Below are positions 21,698 to 30,094 of a stretch of 40,304 nucleotides of DNA, piece by piece. This stretch comes from Nitrospirota bacterium (GTDB lineage Bacteria; Nitrospirota; Thermodesulfovibrionia; UBA6902; DSMQ01): positions 1 to 40,304 of the forward strand of contig JACRGX010000060.1 of assembly GCA_016212185.1 (NCBI GenBank). Direction: 5' to 3'. How positions within the stretch are numbered: the first letter of the stretch is position 1; each line of letters opens with the position of its first letter. Under the pieces are notes generated by a model. That model did not search any database and was not told the DNA's origin. It saw only the letters and a program-made list of their open reading frames with translations. A program made the translations under genes and the position numbers.

Positions 21698-24073
21698 ATG
21701 GTAACTGATCCGGTCTGCAAAATGACAATTCACGAAAAGGACGCCGCAGGAACGTCTGTTTATAATGGCACGACATATCACTTCTGCTCAATAACCTGCA
21801 AGGAAGATTTTGATAAAGACCCGGAGGCATATTTAAAAGTTTCAAGTTTAGAGTTTGGAGCCTGCCTGCCGGCAGGCAAGGTTCGGAGTGAATCCCCCTC
21901 CGTCCCCCCTTTGACAAAGGGGGGCAAGGGGGGATTTGATATGGCTAAGGACCCGGTCTGCGGAATGGTTGTGGATAAGGAACGCTCATTGAAGATACAG
22001 CAGGGCGGCAGGACTTATTACTTTTGCAGTCAGGGCTGTGTAAGGACCTTTGAGGCGCCTGAGGCGGAACTAAAGTCCATGAAAAGAAGGGTCGCCATTG
22101 CCCTCACAGGCGTCCTTGCACTTGCAATTTTCAGGACGGCGGTTTTTCTCGGGCTTGCGGCCGGAGCCACAATCTTAACATGGGTCCCTATTCTATGGCT
22201 GCCGTGGTTTACGTGGGGTGTGTGGCTGTTTATTATTACAACGCCTATTATGATTTTTGGCGGGAAAGGGTTTTTTATCGGTGCATGGCATGCAATTAAA
22301 GACCGTGCGGCAAACATGGATTTGCTGATTGCTCTCGGCACTTCTACTGCCTATATTTACAGCGCGTTTGTTGTTTTCTTTCCAAGTGTCTTGCCTGTTG
22401 ATGAGAAAAACGTTTATTTTGAAGTGTCGGCCATAATAATCGCCTTTGTTCTTCTTGGAAAATACATGGAGGAGATAATTAAAAAAAGGAGTTCTGCCGC
22501 TATCCGCAAACTTCTTGACCTTAAGCCGCAGACGGCAAGAGTTATGAGACAGGGGTCAAGGAGTCAAGGGGTCAAGGGGTCAAGTGCAATGGAGGAAATG
22601 GAGATTCCTGCGGAGTCTGTGATGATTGATGATATTGTGATTGTCAGGCCCGGGGAGAAAATACCGACCGACGGAATTGTCACGGAAGGACACTCATCTG
22701 TAGATGAAAAGATGCTGACCGGTGAAAGTGTCCCTGTTGAGAAGAAGACTGGAGATGAAGTCATAGGCGGTACAATAAACAAGACAGGGGCCTTTAAGTT
22801 CAGGGCGATAAGGATTGGCTCTGAAACTACACTGAGCCAGATAATAAAGATGGTGGAAGAGGCACAGACGTCATCGTCTCATATTCAGCGGCTTGCCGAT
22901 AAGGTAGCGTCATACTTTGTTCCGGCGGTTATAGGTGCGGCGTTTTTATCTGCAATCGTATGGATGCTTATCGGTAATCCGACAATGGCGCTTTTGTCTT
23001 TTGTAGCGGTTTTAATTATTGCCTGCCCCTGCGCGCTCGGCATAGCCACGCCTGCGGCGCTTATGGTCGGAGTAGGCAAGGGTGCAGAACTTGGGATACT
23101 CATAAGAGGAGCTGAATATCTTGAAAGGGCTGAAAAACTGAATGTAGTGGTCTTTGACAAGACCGGTACTCTTACGAAAGGTGAGCCCGAGGTGACAGAA
23201 ATAGTGGCAAGTGAAAGTGTCAGTGAAGGTGAAATATTACAACTTGCGGCAATCGCTGAAAAAGGCTCAGAGCATCCTCTGGCTGAGGCAATTTTAAAAA
23301 GGGCGAATATGACCGGGCTTGCCATACCGGATGCAGAGACATTTGAGGCTGTTCCAGGGCATGGCGTTAAAGTAAAGTCTCAGGGAAAAGAAATACTGAT
23401 AGGCAACAGAAGACTTATGAAAGATTTTGATATTGGCATACAGGATAAAGAGTCTGTAATCTCAGAGCTTGAAGAAAAGGGCAATACCGTAATGATTGTT
23501 GCGAGAGATAAAAAATTTATCGGGTTGATTGCAGTTGCAGATACTTTAAAGGAAAACGCAGAAGATGTAGTGAAGGGGCTTAAAGGTGAAGGCATTCAGG
23601 TTGTAATGCTGACGGGGGACAATGAAAAAACTGCAAAGGCCATTGGCTCTAAAGTAGGAATTGATAGAATTATTGCAAATGTCCTACCCGGTGAAAAGGC
23701 TAAAGTTATTAAAGACCTTCAGGCTGAAGGAAAAGTTGTGGCAATGGTGGGAGACGGGATTAATGATTCCCCTGCACTTGCACAAGCAGAAATCGGTATT
23801 GCAATAGGCCGCGGCTCTGACGTGGCAAAGGAAACAGGCGGCATCATACTTGTCAGGGATGATTTAAGGGATGTCATAAGAGGGATACGCCTGAGCCGGG
23901 CAACGATGAGAAAAATTAAGCAGAATCTTTTCTGGGCTTTTGTTTACAACAGCGTGGGGATTCCCCTTGCGGCAATCGGGCTGCTGAATCCGATAATTGC
24001 TGCGGCGGCAATGTCGCTCAGCTCGCTTTCAGTTGTAACAAATTCAGCGTTGCTTAAGAGGGTGAAAGTTTAA
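21698..24073 (+). CDS. copA: Copper-type P1B ATPase with two N-terminal YHS domains
   Basis: A 791-aa P1B ATPase that should export Cu(I) from the cytoplasm. Instead of HMA domains the N-terminus has two YHS domains (1-47 and 80-122: DPVCKM...YHFCSITC and DPVCGM...YYFCSQGC). Eight membrane segments follow, with [17 protein letters not shown] as the CPC ion site. The phosphorylation site is [11 protein letters not shown], and the hinge is [18 protein letters not shown]. The last helices carry [12 protein letters not shown] and [15 protein letters not shown], as in Cu(I) pumps. Two repeats are inserted in frame: a CCTGCC palindrome plus a poly-C/G hairpin between the YHS domains ([20 protein letters not shown]), and ggggtcaa words in the actuator linker ([17 protein letters not shown]). 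Start with aaaggagagc. Confidence 0.93.
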   Translation: MVTDPVCKMTIHEKDAAGTSVYNGTTYHFCSITCKEDFDKDPEAYLKVSSLEFGACLPAGKVRSESPSVPPLTKGGKGGFDMAKDPVCGMVVDKERSLKIQQGGRTYYFCSQGCVRTFEAPEAELKSMKRRVAIALTGVLALAIFRTAVFLGLAAGATILTWVPILWLPWFTWGVWLFIITTPIMIFGGKGFFIGAWHAIKDRAANMDLLIALGTSTAYIYSAFVVFFPSVLPVDEKNVYFEVSAIIIAFVLLGKYMEEIIKKRSSAAIRKLLDLKPQTARVMRQGSRSQGVKGSSAMEEMEIPAESVMIDDIVIVRPGEKIPTDGIVTEGHSSVDEKMLTGESVPVEKKTGDEVIGGTINKTGAFKFRAIRIGSETTLSQIIKMVEEAQTSSSHIQRLADKVASYFVPAVIGAAFLSAIVWMLIGNPTMALLSFVAVLIIACPCALGIATPAALMVGVGKGAELGILIRGAEYLERAEKLNVVVFDKTGTLTKGEPEVTEIVASESVSEGEILQLAAIAEKGSEHPLAEAILKRANMTGLAIPDAETFEAVPGHGVKVKSQGKEILIGNRRLMKDFDIGIQDKESVISELEEKGNTVMIVARDKKFIGLIAVADTLKENAEDVVKGLKGEGIQVVMLTGDNEKTAKAIGSKVGIDRIIANVLPGEKAKVIKDLQAEGKVVAMVGDGINDSPALAQAEIGIAIGRGSDVAKETGGIILVRDDLRDVIRGIRLSRATMRKIKQNLFWAFVYNSVGIPLAAIGLLNPIIAAAAMSLSSLSVVTNSALLKRVKV
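21851..21936. repeat. CCTGCCTGCCGG palindrome plus CCCCC/GGGGG hairpin in copA
   Basis: 21851-21888 repeats the block seen at 15720 (gagtttggagcctgcctgcc...aaggttcggag). 21891-21936 is a long C-rich/G-rich inverted repeat (aatccccctccgtccccc ... caaggggggatt). Together they lengthen the linker between the two YHS domains by nearly 30 residues without breaking the frame. Confidence 0.88.
22552..22584. repeat. ggggtcaa tandem words in copA
   Basis: Four (a)ggggtcaag units, one degenerate, are read as [14 protein letters not shown]. The QGVKGSS peptide also ends the cyclo-ligase encoded at 4731. Confidence 0.85.
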
Positions 24074-24088
24074 GGGGTGTGTTGTAAT

Positions 24089-24245
24089 ATAACGGCATAT
24101 ATATTTTCAAAACTTTAAGAAAGCAACTATAATTATTAGATGTCATGCTGCAAAAAGTTTTAAGTATTTGACCTGAACTATTTGTTAAAAGGCAGCATGA
24201 CTTCAAGGTGTTGCCTTAAAGTTTTTCAAACACATATGCCGTTAT
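24089..24245. repeat. Structured palindromic element, GTCATGCTGC family, copy 2
   Basis: It lies between copA and the convergent cytochrome gene. Inner stem gtcatgctgc (24142-24151) with gcagcatgac (24192-24201). The outer arms ataacggcat and atgccgttat differ from those of copy 1 (aaaggcat/atgccttt) but still pair. The segments tcaaaactttaagaa, caaaaagttt and aaggtgttgcc are shared with copy 1. Confidence 0.85.
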
Positions 24246-24290
24246 GCAGTTTCCGGGGAGTAAGGGTTTGTCATTAATGAAAAAAGTTGT

Positions 24291-25280
24291 TTAGTGTCCG
24301 AAAAGATTGGGCATGTAAAATACGTCGTATTTTGTCACCAAACTCTTAATATTCAGATATTGCAGGTCATTAATTTTTCTTTCTTCAAAGCCGAGCTGTT
24401 TGAAATCTAATATGCCTTTTGGGGAATGGCATTCATTGCATGCCATACTGATTTCCATCCTTGCCGTGTCTTTGTGAAAGTATTTTAATTCCTTCTCCTT
24501 TTCCGCAGGACTCAGATTTTTTTCTCTGTTTTTAAATTCAATTGCTTTTTTTGTATCCCATGTATTCACTAATACATTTTTCTTACTGTTTTCTTTTGAG
24601 AAAACAGCTATTCTGGATATAACATATTCAGTTTTTGCCTGATTTTCCTTTGAAGAAAAGATTCTTAATATCTGGGTTATAACACCCTCAGTCTCCTGTG
24701 GTTTCTCCTGGTGTGTGCCATAGGGTCCGCCGGTAAATTCAACATGTTCGGGGCGGTTCCATTCATAAGTCAAATTCTTTAATGGATCCTTCTTTAAATG
24801 GCACATCTCACAAAACATAAACCCTGTGTGCATATTAATAAAGGCCCTCATCTTAATATTTTTACTGTGAGGATATAAGGGATGACAGGCCCTGCAGGAT
24901 GAATTGTCATGCAAGGTTGTGATAACAAATTTTTCATCCTTATGAAATGCGCCTGAGGAGGATTTTATCGCCTTTATTTTTTCCTTATCTTTAAGATGAC
25001 ATTCTGTAGTGCAGTCAAGCACTGAGGCGCCTGTGTGCGGAATCTGCTCTATTTTCGGATGGCATTTCCTGCAGTCAACTTTGCCGTGAGGTGAATCAAG
25101 GTGTTTTCTCTCGTCAATGTGAAGCACCCTGATTTCATTTTGTTTTTCTATTTTTGCCAGTCCAGGATATTTATGGCAGGTAAGACATCCAAACCTGTCT
25201 ATGGCAAAGCAGGTAACTGCTGTGCTTGAAACAAAAAACGCAGTTATTATCAGCAAAGACTTAAGGATATATTTTTTCAA
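24291..25280 (-). CDS. Six-heme cytochrome c with one CX3CH site
   Basis: A 329-aa exported or membrane-anchored cytochrome (N-terminal helix ILKSLLIITAFFVSSTAVTC). Heme sites in order: CLTCH, CRKCH, a variant DCTTECH with three residues between the cysteines, CRACH, CEMCH and, after a long charged heme-free stretch of about 110 residues, CNECH. Many extra His (PHTG, YPHSKN, GTHQEK) can serve as distal ligands. The pattern recalls NapC/NrfH-like and tetraheme-type quinol-interacting cytochromes, but I cannot assign a family. The gene is convergent with copA and divergent from yajQ, with no redox partner beside it. The ATG has no clear ribosome-binding site. Confidence 0.82.
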   Translation of the reverse strand: MKKYILKSLLIITAFFVSSTAVTCFAIDRFGCLTCHKYPGLAKIEKQNEIRVLHIDERKHLDSPHGKVDCRKCHPKIEQIPHTGASVLDCTTECHLKDKEKIKAIKSSSGAFHKDEKFVITTLHDNSSCRACHPLYPHSKNIKMRAFINMHTGFMFCEMCHLKKDPLKNLTYEWNRPEHVEFTGGPYGTHQEKPQETEGVITQILRIFSSKENQAKTEYVISRIAVFSKENSKKNVLVNTWDTKKAIEFKNREKNLSPAEKEKELKYFHKDTARMEISMACNECHSPKGILDFKQLGFEERKINDLQYLNIKSLVTKYDVFYMPNLFGH

Positions 25281-25455
25281 TATATTCCCTCAGATGTAAC
25301 AGTGATAAAATTTAATTTTTGATTAGATTAAATTCTATCACATATCTCCTGAATTCATTTATGAAAAAATCATATATCCATATGAATAAAATATATATCT
25401 GCGCTTTTAACTAATCTTTTGTATAATATTATAATTTTTTCATGAGGAGGATTTT

Positions 25456-25953
25456 ATGGCGGATGAACATTCTTTTGATATTGCAAGCAAGGTGGACCTT
25501 CAGGAGGTTACAAATGCCGTTCAGCAGGCCCTGAAGGAAATCAGCCAGAGGTTTGATTTCAAGGGAAGCAAGAGTAATATTGAGCTTGATAAGGGTAAGA
25601 ATGAAATACTTGTGCTGTCGGATGATGAGCCCAAGCTTAAAAGCGTCATAGAAATACTAAAAGACAAATTTGTCAAAAGAAAAATATCTCTGAAGTCACT
25701 TGTTTTTGGAAAAATGGAGCCGTCTCTTTCCGGAACCGTGAAGCAGGTCATAACCCTTCAACAGGGCATACCTTCTGACAAGGCAAAAGAAATCGTAAAG
25801 CTTGTCAAGGACACGAAACTTAAGGTACAGTGTGAAATCCAGAAAGACCAGGTCAGGGTGAGGGCCAAGAAGATTGACGACCTTCAGGCAGTGATGAAAT
25901 TCCTCAGGGAAAAGGATTTGGGCATACACATGGAGTTTGTGAATTACAGGTGA
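25456..25953 (+). CDS. YajQ-family nucleotide-binding protein
   Basis: A 165-aa protein of the YajQ/UPF0234 family. It begins ADEHSFDIASKVDLQEVTNA and contains EISQRFDFKGSKSNIEL near 30-45 and GKMEPSLSGTVKQVITLQQG in the middle. The C-terminal DKVRVRAKKIDDLQ-like segment and FVNYR are also typical. Members bind nucleotides, and some bind c-di-GMP; a HD-GYP protein at 34451 shows this organism has c-di-GMP turnover, but a link is only inference. A tataat-like box lies at 25425-25430, and a ribosome-binding site (gaggaggatttt) precedes the ATG. It stands alone. Confidence 0.93.
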   Translation: MADEHSFDIASKVDLQEVTNAVQQALKEISQRFDFKGSKSNIELDKGKNEILVLSDDEPKLKSVIEILKDKFVKRKISLKSLVFGKMEPSLSGTVKQVITLQQGIPSDKAKEIVKLVKDTKLKVQCEIQKDQVRVRAKKIDDLQAVMKFLREKDLGIHMEFVNYR

Positions 25954-25996
25954 AATCTGCAGGAAGTGTTTTTGCTCTGTCACCGGAATTCTTTTT

Positions 25997-26230
25997 TTAA
26001 TTGCCTGAAGATGTTTTTTGCTCCTGGAGTTTTTCGCTGATCCAGAGGTCCAGAAGGGCATCAGGCGTGACGCCGTGTCTGAGTGCGGAAGCCATGATTT
26101 CGTCGGAAAATATTCTCCGGACTGCATAATAAGTAACTTCCGGTGCGCCGGCTGATTCAGCAGATGGTTTTGAATTTATATTTTCACCTTTCCATTTTTC
26201 ATATTCTGCCCTGTTTTTAAAAGTCGGCAT
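25997..26230 (-). CDS. Small hypothetical protein (77 aa)
   Basis: It starts MPTFKNRAEYEKWKGENINS and ends SEKLQEQKTSSGN. A strong ribosome-binding site (aaggaggaaggag) precedes the ATG, which makes it a real gene. It is soluble, with an acidic/basic helical N-terminus and a helix EIMASALRHGVTPDALLDLWI. I do not recognise a domain. Promoter not seen. Confidence 0.65.
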   Translation of the reverse strand: MPTFKNRAEYEKWKGENINSKPSAESAGAPEVTYYAVRRIFSDEIMASALRHGVTPDALLDLWISEKLQEQKTSSGN

Positions 26231-26243
26231 CTCCTTCCTCCTT

Positions 26244-26286
26244 ATACTTCCCTCACCCTTGACGGGGGAGGGTTAGGGTGGGGGTG
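26244..26286. repeat. CCCTCACCC / GGGTTAGGGTGGGGG hairpin
   Basis: ccctcacccttgacgggggagggttagggtggggg is an imperfect inverted repeat upstream of the 77-aa gene, of the same C-rich/G-rich type as the one at 21891 in copA. The rest of the 190-base gap holds the cysES promoter. Confidence 0.6.
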
Positions 26287-26384
26287 TTTATAAAAATCTC
26301 TCTCCCCTCGGTTTTATATTCATCTTCCGTTTAAATTATCAGTCAATCATCTTGTGGAGTAAAGGTAATTTTCACCTTATTTAA

Positions 26385-26413
26385 TTCGCATCTAAAGGCA
26401 AATATAGTATAAT
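26385..26413 (+). promoter_or_regulatory. Promoter placing the cysES start at or near +1
   Basis: A perfect TATAAT (26408-26413) with a weak -35 (ttcgca, 26385-26390; 17-base spacing) ends 7 bases before the ATG at 26421. Transcription would begin at or next to the start codon, and no Shine-Dalgarno sequence is present, so a leaderless mRNA is likely. Confidence 0.5.
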
Positions 26414-26420
26414 ATCGGCA

Positions 26421-28547
26421 ATGGGTTTCCTATATAACATAAGGCGTGATTACAGGGCGGTTTTTGAGAAGGACCCGGCTGCAAGAAACGGGTTTGAAGT
26501 TATCTTAGCATATCCCGGCTTTCATGCAATTCTTCTTCACAGGATTAATCACTTCCTCTGGAAGATAGGGATACCTGTCATACCAAGGTTTTTATCGCAT
26601 GTAGGCAGATTCCTGACCGGCATTGAAATACACCCGGCTGCAAAAATCGGCGCCGGATTTTTTATTGACCACGGCATGGGCGTTGTCATCGGAGAGACAT
26701 CGGAGATAGGAGAGAATGTGCTTATCTATCAGGGAGTTACTCTCGGGGGCACCGGTAAGGAAAAAGGGAAACGGCATCCTACCCTCGGCAATAATGTAAT
26801 TGTTGGCACCGGCGCAAAGATACTCGGCGCAGTAACTATCGGAGACAATGTCACAATAGGAGCCAACTCCGTTGTGCTTAAATCAATTCCGGGCAATTCA
26901 ATAGTCGTAGGCGTGCCGGGCAGGGTAACAAAAAAGAAGATAATCAGGATGACCACTGAAGAAGGATTAAAGGAAGTTGTGGACACTTTCCCGGACCCGA
27001 TGTCAGAGAGGATGGAAGACCTTGAAGCCAGGATTAATGAAATTGAAAAGAGGACGGAAGACATGGAAAAACACAAGGAAAAAGCAAGCAATATCCGCAT
27101 TTATAACACCCTTACCGGAAAGAAAGAGGAATTTGCGCCGGTTGTAAAGGGAAATGTTGGAATGTATGTTTGCGGGATAACGGCATATGATGTGTGTCAC
27201 CTGGGACATGCAAGGAGCGCCATTGTATTTGACGCCATCAAGAGATACCTTAAGTACAGCGGTTTTCAGGTAAGGCATGTCAGGAATATCACTGACATTG
27301 ACGACAAGATAATAAACAGGGCTGCAAAGGAAAACGTCTCTACCGGGGAAATCGCAAAAAAATATACGGATGAATATTACATTGACATGGACAGGCTCGG
27401 CGTAAGCAGGGCTGATGTTGAGCCAAAGGCTACCGAGCATATAAAAGAGATGATAGACACCATTAAAACGCTTGTTGAAAAGGGCTATGCTTACAGTGTT
27501 GCCGGCGACGTGTATTTTGAGGTCAGTAAATTCTCTGATTACGGCAAGCTCGCAAAGAGGAATCTCGATGAGATGATGGCAGGCGCAAGGGTTGATGTAG
27601 ATGAAAAAAAGAGAAATCCGATGGATTTTGCCCTGTGGAAGGCATCAAAGCCCGGCGAGCCTTCATGGGACAGCCCGTGGGGCAAGGGCCGACCCGGCTG
27701 GCATATTGAATGCACTGCAATGTCGTCAAAGTATCTAGGGGAGACTTTTGATTTGCACGGCGGCGGAGCTGACCTTATATTCCCGCACCATGAAAATGAA
27801 ATTGCACAGAGCGAGGCGGCGACCGGCAAGCCGTTTGTAAAATACTGGGTGCATAACGGGTTTATCACCATTGACAAGGAAAAGATGTCCAAGTCACTTG
27901 GAAATTTTTTCACGATTAAAGAAATCATGGATAAGTATGAGCCTGAGGTTGTCAGGTACTTCCTGCTTGCAACTCATTACAGAAGCCCCATTGAGTTTTC
28001 TGACGCACAGCTTAACGAGATGGAAGTATCCATTGACAGATATTATTCAACGGTACTCAGGATTAATGATTTTCTTGAGTCGGGCGGAGATGTGGATAAG
28101 ATACCTGCCTCGGTGCAGGACTTTGAAAAACAAACAGAAGCCTTAAGAGAAAAGTTCAGGGATGCAATGGATGATGATTTTAACACAGCGCTTGCGCTTG
28201 GAAATATCTTTGAATTCATCAGAGAGGTAAATAAATTTCTTGATGCAAAACCCTCGGGGCAAAAGGCAAAGGAGATTGTATCAAGGGCCAAGGATGCGCT
28301 TGTTGAAGTAGGAAATGTGCTGAATATATTTAATAAGAGCCCGGAACAATGGTACAGCGCTCTGATGAAGGTGAAGAACGTAGGATTTTCAGATGATGAT
28401 ATCAGGAAAAAGATAGCGGAAAGACAGGAGGCAAGACAGAAAAAAGACTGGGCGCAGGCTGATGCTGTAAGAAAGGAGCTTGAAGAAAAAGGCATAATTC
28501 TTGAGGATAAAAAAGATACTACAAGATGGAAGATTAAGGTAGGGTAA
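26421..28547 (+). CDS. Serine O-acetyltransferase / cysteinyl-tRNA synthetase fusion (CysE-CysS)
   Basis: A single 708-codon frame. Residues 1-185 are Cys[29 protein letters not shown], left-handed beta-helix hexapeptides, and the active-site [15 protein letters not shown] and [20 protein letters not shown] coiled-coil linker of about 40 residues follows ([20 protein letters not shown]). Residues 225-708 are a full class-I Cys[12 protein letters not shown], zinc ligands in [18 protein letters not shown] and [10 protein letters not shown], the HIGH variant HLGHAR, and [10 protein letters not shown]. cysE and cysS are often neighbours; a fusion would tie cysteine synthesis to charging. An internal ATG at 27062 ([15 protein letters not shown]) could also yield free CysRS. 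Confidence 0.93.
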   Translation: MGFLYNIRRDYRAVFEKDPAARNGFEVILAYPGFHAILLHRINHFLWKIGIPVIPRFLSHVGRFLTGIEIHPAAKIGAGFFIDHGMGVVIGETSEIGENVLIYQGVTLGGTGKEKGKRHPTLGNNVIVGTGAKILGAVTIGDNVTIGANSVVLKSIPGNSIVVGVPGRVTKKKIIRMTTEEGLKEVVDTFPDPMSERMEDLEARINEIEKRTEDMEKHKEKASNIRIYNTLTGKKEEFAPVVKGNVGMYVCGITAYDVCHLGHARSAIVFDAIKRYLKYSGFQVRHVRNITDIDDKIINRAAKENVSTGEIAKKYTDEYYIDMDRLGVSRADVEPKATEHIKEMIDTIKTLVEKGYAYSVAGDVYFEVSKFSDYGKLAKRNLDEMMAGARVDVDEKKRNPMDFALWKASKPGEPSWDSPWGKGRPGWHIECTAMSSKYLGETFDLHGGGADLIFPHHENEIAQSEAATGKPFVKYWVHNGFITIDKEKMSKSLGNFFTIKEIMDKYEPEVVRYFLLATHYRSPIEFSDAQLNEMEVSIDRYYSTVLRINDFLESGGDVDKIPASVQDFEKQTEALREKFRDAMDDDFNTALALGNIFEFIREVNKFLDAKPSGQKAKEIVSRAKDALVEVGNVLNIFNKSPEQWYSALMKVKNVGFSDDDIRKKIAERQEARQKKDWAQADAVRKELEEKGIILEDKKDTTRWKIKVG

Positions 28548-28562
28548 AGAAAATGTTTAAAC

Positions 28563-28584
28563 GTTCAAATGTTCAAATGTTCAA
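28563..28584. repeat. gttcaaat tandem words before yggS
   Basis: Three gttcaaat units directly upstream of the yggS ATG occupy the place of a ribosome-binding site, leaving none recognisable. Confidence 0.7.
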
Positions 28585-28587
28585 GAA

Positions 28588-29289
28588 ATGGCGATAGATG
28601 ATGCGATTAAGGCAGTAAGAGACAGAATTAAAAAAGCTGCACTCAGGGCAGGGAGAAATCCTGAAGAAATAAAACTCATTGCAGTTACAAAGACCGTTAG
28701 TTTAGAAAAGATAGCAGAGGCGGTAAGGGCAGGAGTGGTAATCTTTGGAGAGAACAGGGTGCAGGAAGCCCATGAAAAAATTTCAAATTTCAAATTTCAA
28801 ATTTCAAATTTAAAGATTGAGTGGCATTTGATAGGGCATTTGCAGAGCAATAAAACTAAAAATGCTGTTCAGTTGTTTGACCTCATACATTCAATAGATT
28901 CTGCCGGACTTGCAGAGGAAGTAAACAGGCAGGCGGAAAAGATAAATAAAGTTCAGAGGGCGCTTGTTGAGGTGAAATTGTCAGAAGAAGAAACAAAGCA
29001 CGGGGTTTCTGAAAATAATTTGATGCCCCTGCTTGAAAAAACAAACAACCTGCAGAATTTAAAACTTGAGGGTTTAATGACAATGCCGCCTTTTTTTGAC
29101 GACCCTGAAAGAGCAAGACCATATTTTAGGAGGTTAAGAAAATTAAGAGATGATATTAATAAGATTCAAGATTCAAGATTCAAGATTCAAGATTTATCAA
29201 TGGGGATGTCAAATGATTTTGAAGTTGCAATTGAGGAAGGTGCGACAATGGTCAGGATAGGGACGGCGATTTTTGGGGAGAGGGAATAA
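28588..29289 (+). CDS. yggS: YggS/PLPBP pyridoxal-phosphate homeostasis protein, repeat-expanded
   Basis: A 233-aa PLP-binding TIM-barrel protein that keeps vitamin B6 and amino/keto-acid pools balanced. It has IKLIAVTKTVSLEKI with the PLP lysine, VIFGENRVQEAHEK, WHLIGHLQSNKTKNAV, HSIDSAGLAEEVNRQAEK, VEVKLSEEETKHGV, LEGLMTMPP and the C-terminal LSMGMSNDFEVAIEEGATMVRIGTAIFG. Two loops are enlarged by tandem words: ISNFKFQISNLK (28781-28812, tttcaaa units) before WHLIGH, and IQDSRFKIQDLS (29161-29195, gattcaa units) before MGMSNDF. Both lie between conserved blocks. The gene is followed by proC, yggT and divIVA, the usual neighbours. Confidence 0.95.
   Translation: MAIDDAIKAVRDRIKKAALRAGRNPEEIKLIAVTKTVSLEKIAEAVRAGVVIFGENRVQEAHEKISNFKFQISNLKIEWHLIGHLQSNKTKNAVQLFDLIHSIDSAGLAEEVNRQAEKINKVQRALVEVKLSEEETKHGVSENNLMPLLEKTNNLQNLKLEGLMTMPPFFDDPERARPYFRRLRKLRDDINKIQDSRFKIQDLSMGMSNDFEVAIEEGATMVRIGTAIFGERE
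28781..29195. repeat. Two in-gene tandem-word insertions in yggS
   Basis: 28781-28812 is (tttcaaa)n and 29161-29195 is (gattcaa)n, about four to five units each. Sequence between the two, roughly 28813-29160, is ordinary yggS coding. Confidence 0.88.
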
Positions 29290-29290
29290 T

Positions 29291-30088
29291 ATGATAGGTT
29301 TCATTGGCGGCGGGAACATGGCGGAAGCCATCATAAAGGGTCTGAGGGGTCAAGGGTTCAAGGGTTCAAAGGAAGAAATAATTGTCTCGGAGCCGAGGGA
29401 GGACAGGAGGCAGTACCTTGAGAAGAACTACGGGGTGAAAACAACTTCTTTAAATAAAGATGCTGTGTCTTTGTGTGATATTATAATCCTTGCCGTTAAG
29501 CCCCAGAATATGGATGCGGTGCTTGATGAAATCAGCGCTGCAGTTACAGATGATAAAACAGTGGTTTCAATTGCCGCAGGCATTACGCTTGCGTTTTTAT
29601 CTTCAAAATTAAAGACGAAAAAACTAATCAGGATCATGCCGAATACTCCGGCGCTTGTTCAGGAAGGGATGTCTGTCATGTCCATGTGCGAGTGCATTCA
29701 TGATAAAGATATTGCAATAGTCAGAGATATCTTAATGTCCATAGGGAAAGTGATTACATTGCCTGAAAAATATATGGATGCCGTGACTGCCCTGTCAGGC
29801 AGCGGGCCTGCGTTCATTGCATTTTTTATTGAGGCAATGATAGATGCCGGAGTAAAAACGGGATTAGGCAGGGACCATGCGTCAGAACTTGCAGTGCAGA
29901 CTATTATCGGCACGGCAGAGCTTCTTAAGACAGGTATGACGCCTGAGAAATTAAGGGAAATGGTAACATCACCCGGAGGCACGACTGCCGCAGGGCTGAA
30001 GGCATTTGAGGAAAAAAACTTTAATGATATTATTGCCTATGTTATTGAGGCGGCGGTAAAGAGGGCAAAGGAATTGGGGGGTTGGTGA
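29291..30088 (+). CDS. proC: Pyrroline-5-carboxylate reductase
   Basis: Makes proline from pyrroline-5-carboxylate with NAD(P)H. The 265-aa enzyme begins MIGFIGGGNMAEAIIKGL with the Rossmann motif, then has ILAVKPQNMD, IRIMPNTPALVQEGM, VTALSGSGPAFIAFF and the signature MVTSPGGTTAAGL near the end. The start chosen is the ATG at 29291, because the Rossmann strand begins there; a GTG/ATG-like start further upstream would overlap yggS. Residues GLRGQGFKGSKEEI are written by ggggtcaa/gggttcaa words (29344-29372), extending a loop after the first helix. It is in the yggS-proC-yggT-divIVA group. Confidence 0.95.
   Translation: MIGFIGGGNMAEAIIKGLRGQGFKGSKEEIIVSEPREDRRQYLEKNYGVKTTSLNKDAVSLCDIIILAVKPQNMDAVLDEISAAVTDDKTVVSIAAGITLAFLSSKLKTKKLIRIMPNTPALVQEGMSVMSMCECIHDKDIAIVRDILMSIGKVITLPEKYMDAVTALSGSGPAFIAFFIEAMIDAGVKTGLGRDHASELAVQTIIGTAELLKTGMTPEKLREMVTSPGGTTAAGLKAFEEKNFNDIIAYVIEAAVKRAKELGGW
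29344..29372. repeat. gggttcaa tandem words in proC
   Basis: Three gggg/gggt-tcaa units are read in frame as RGQGFKGSK, in the loop between the dinucleotide-binding helix and the second strand. Confidence 0.82.
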
Positions 30089-30094
30089 ATAAAT

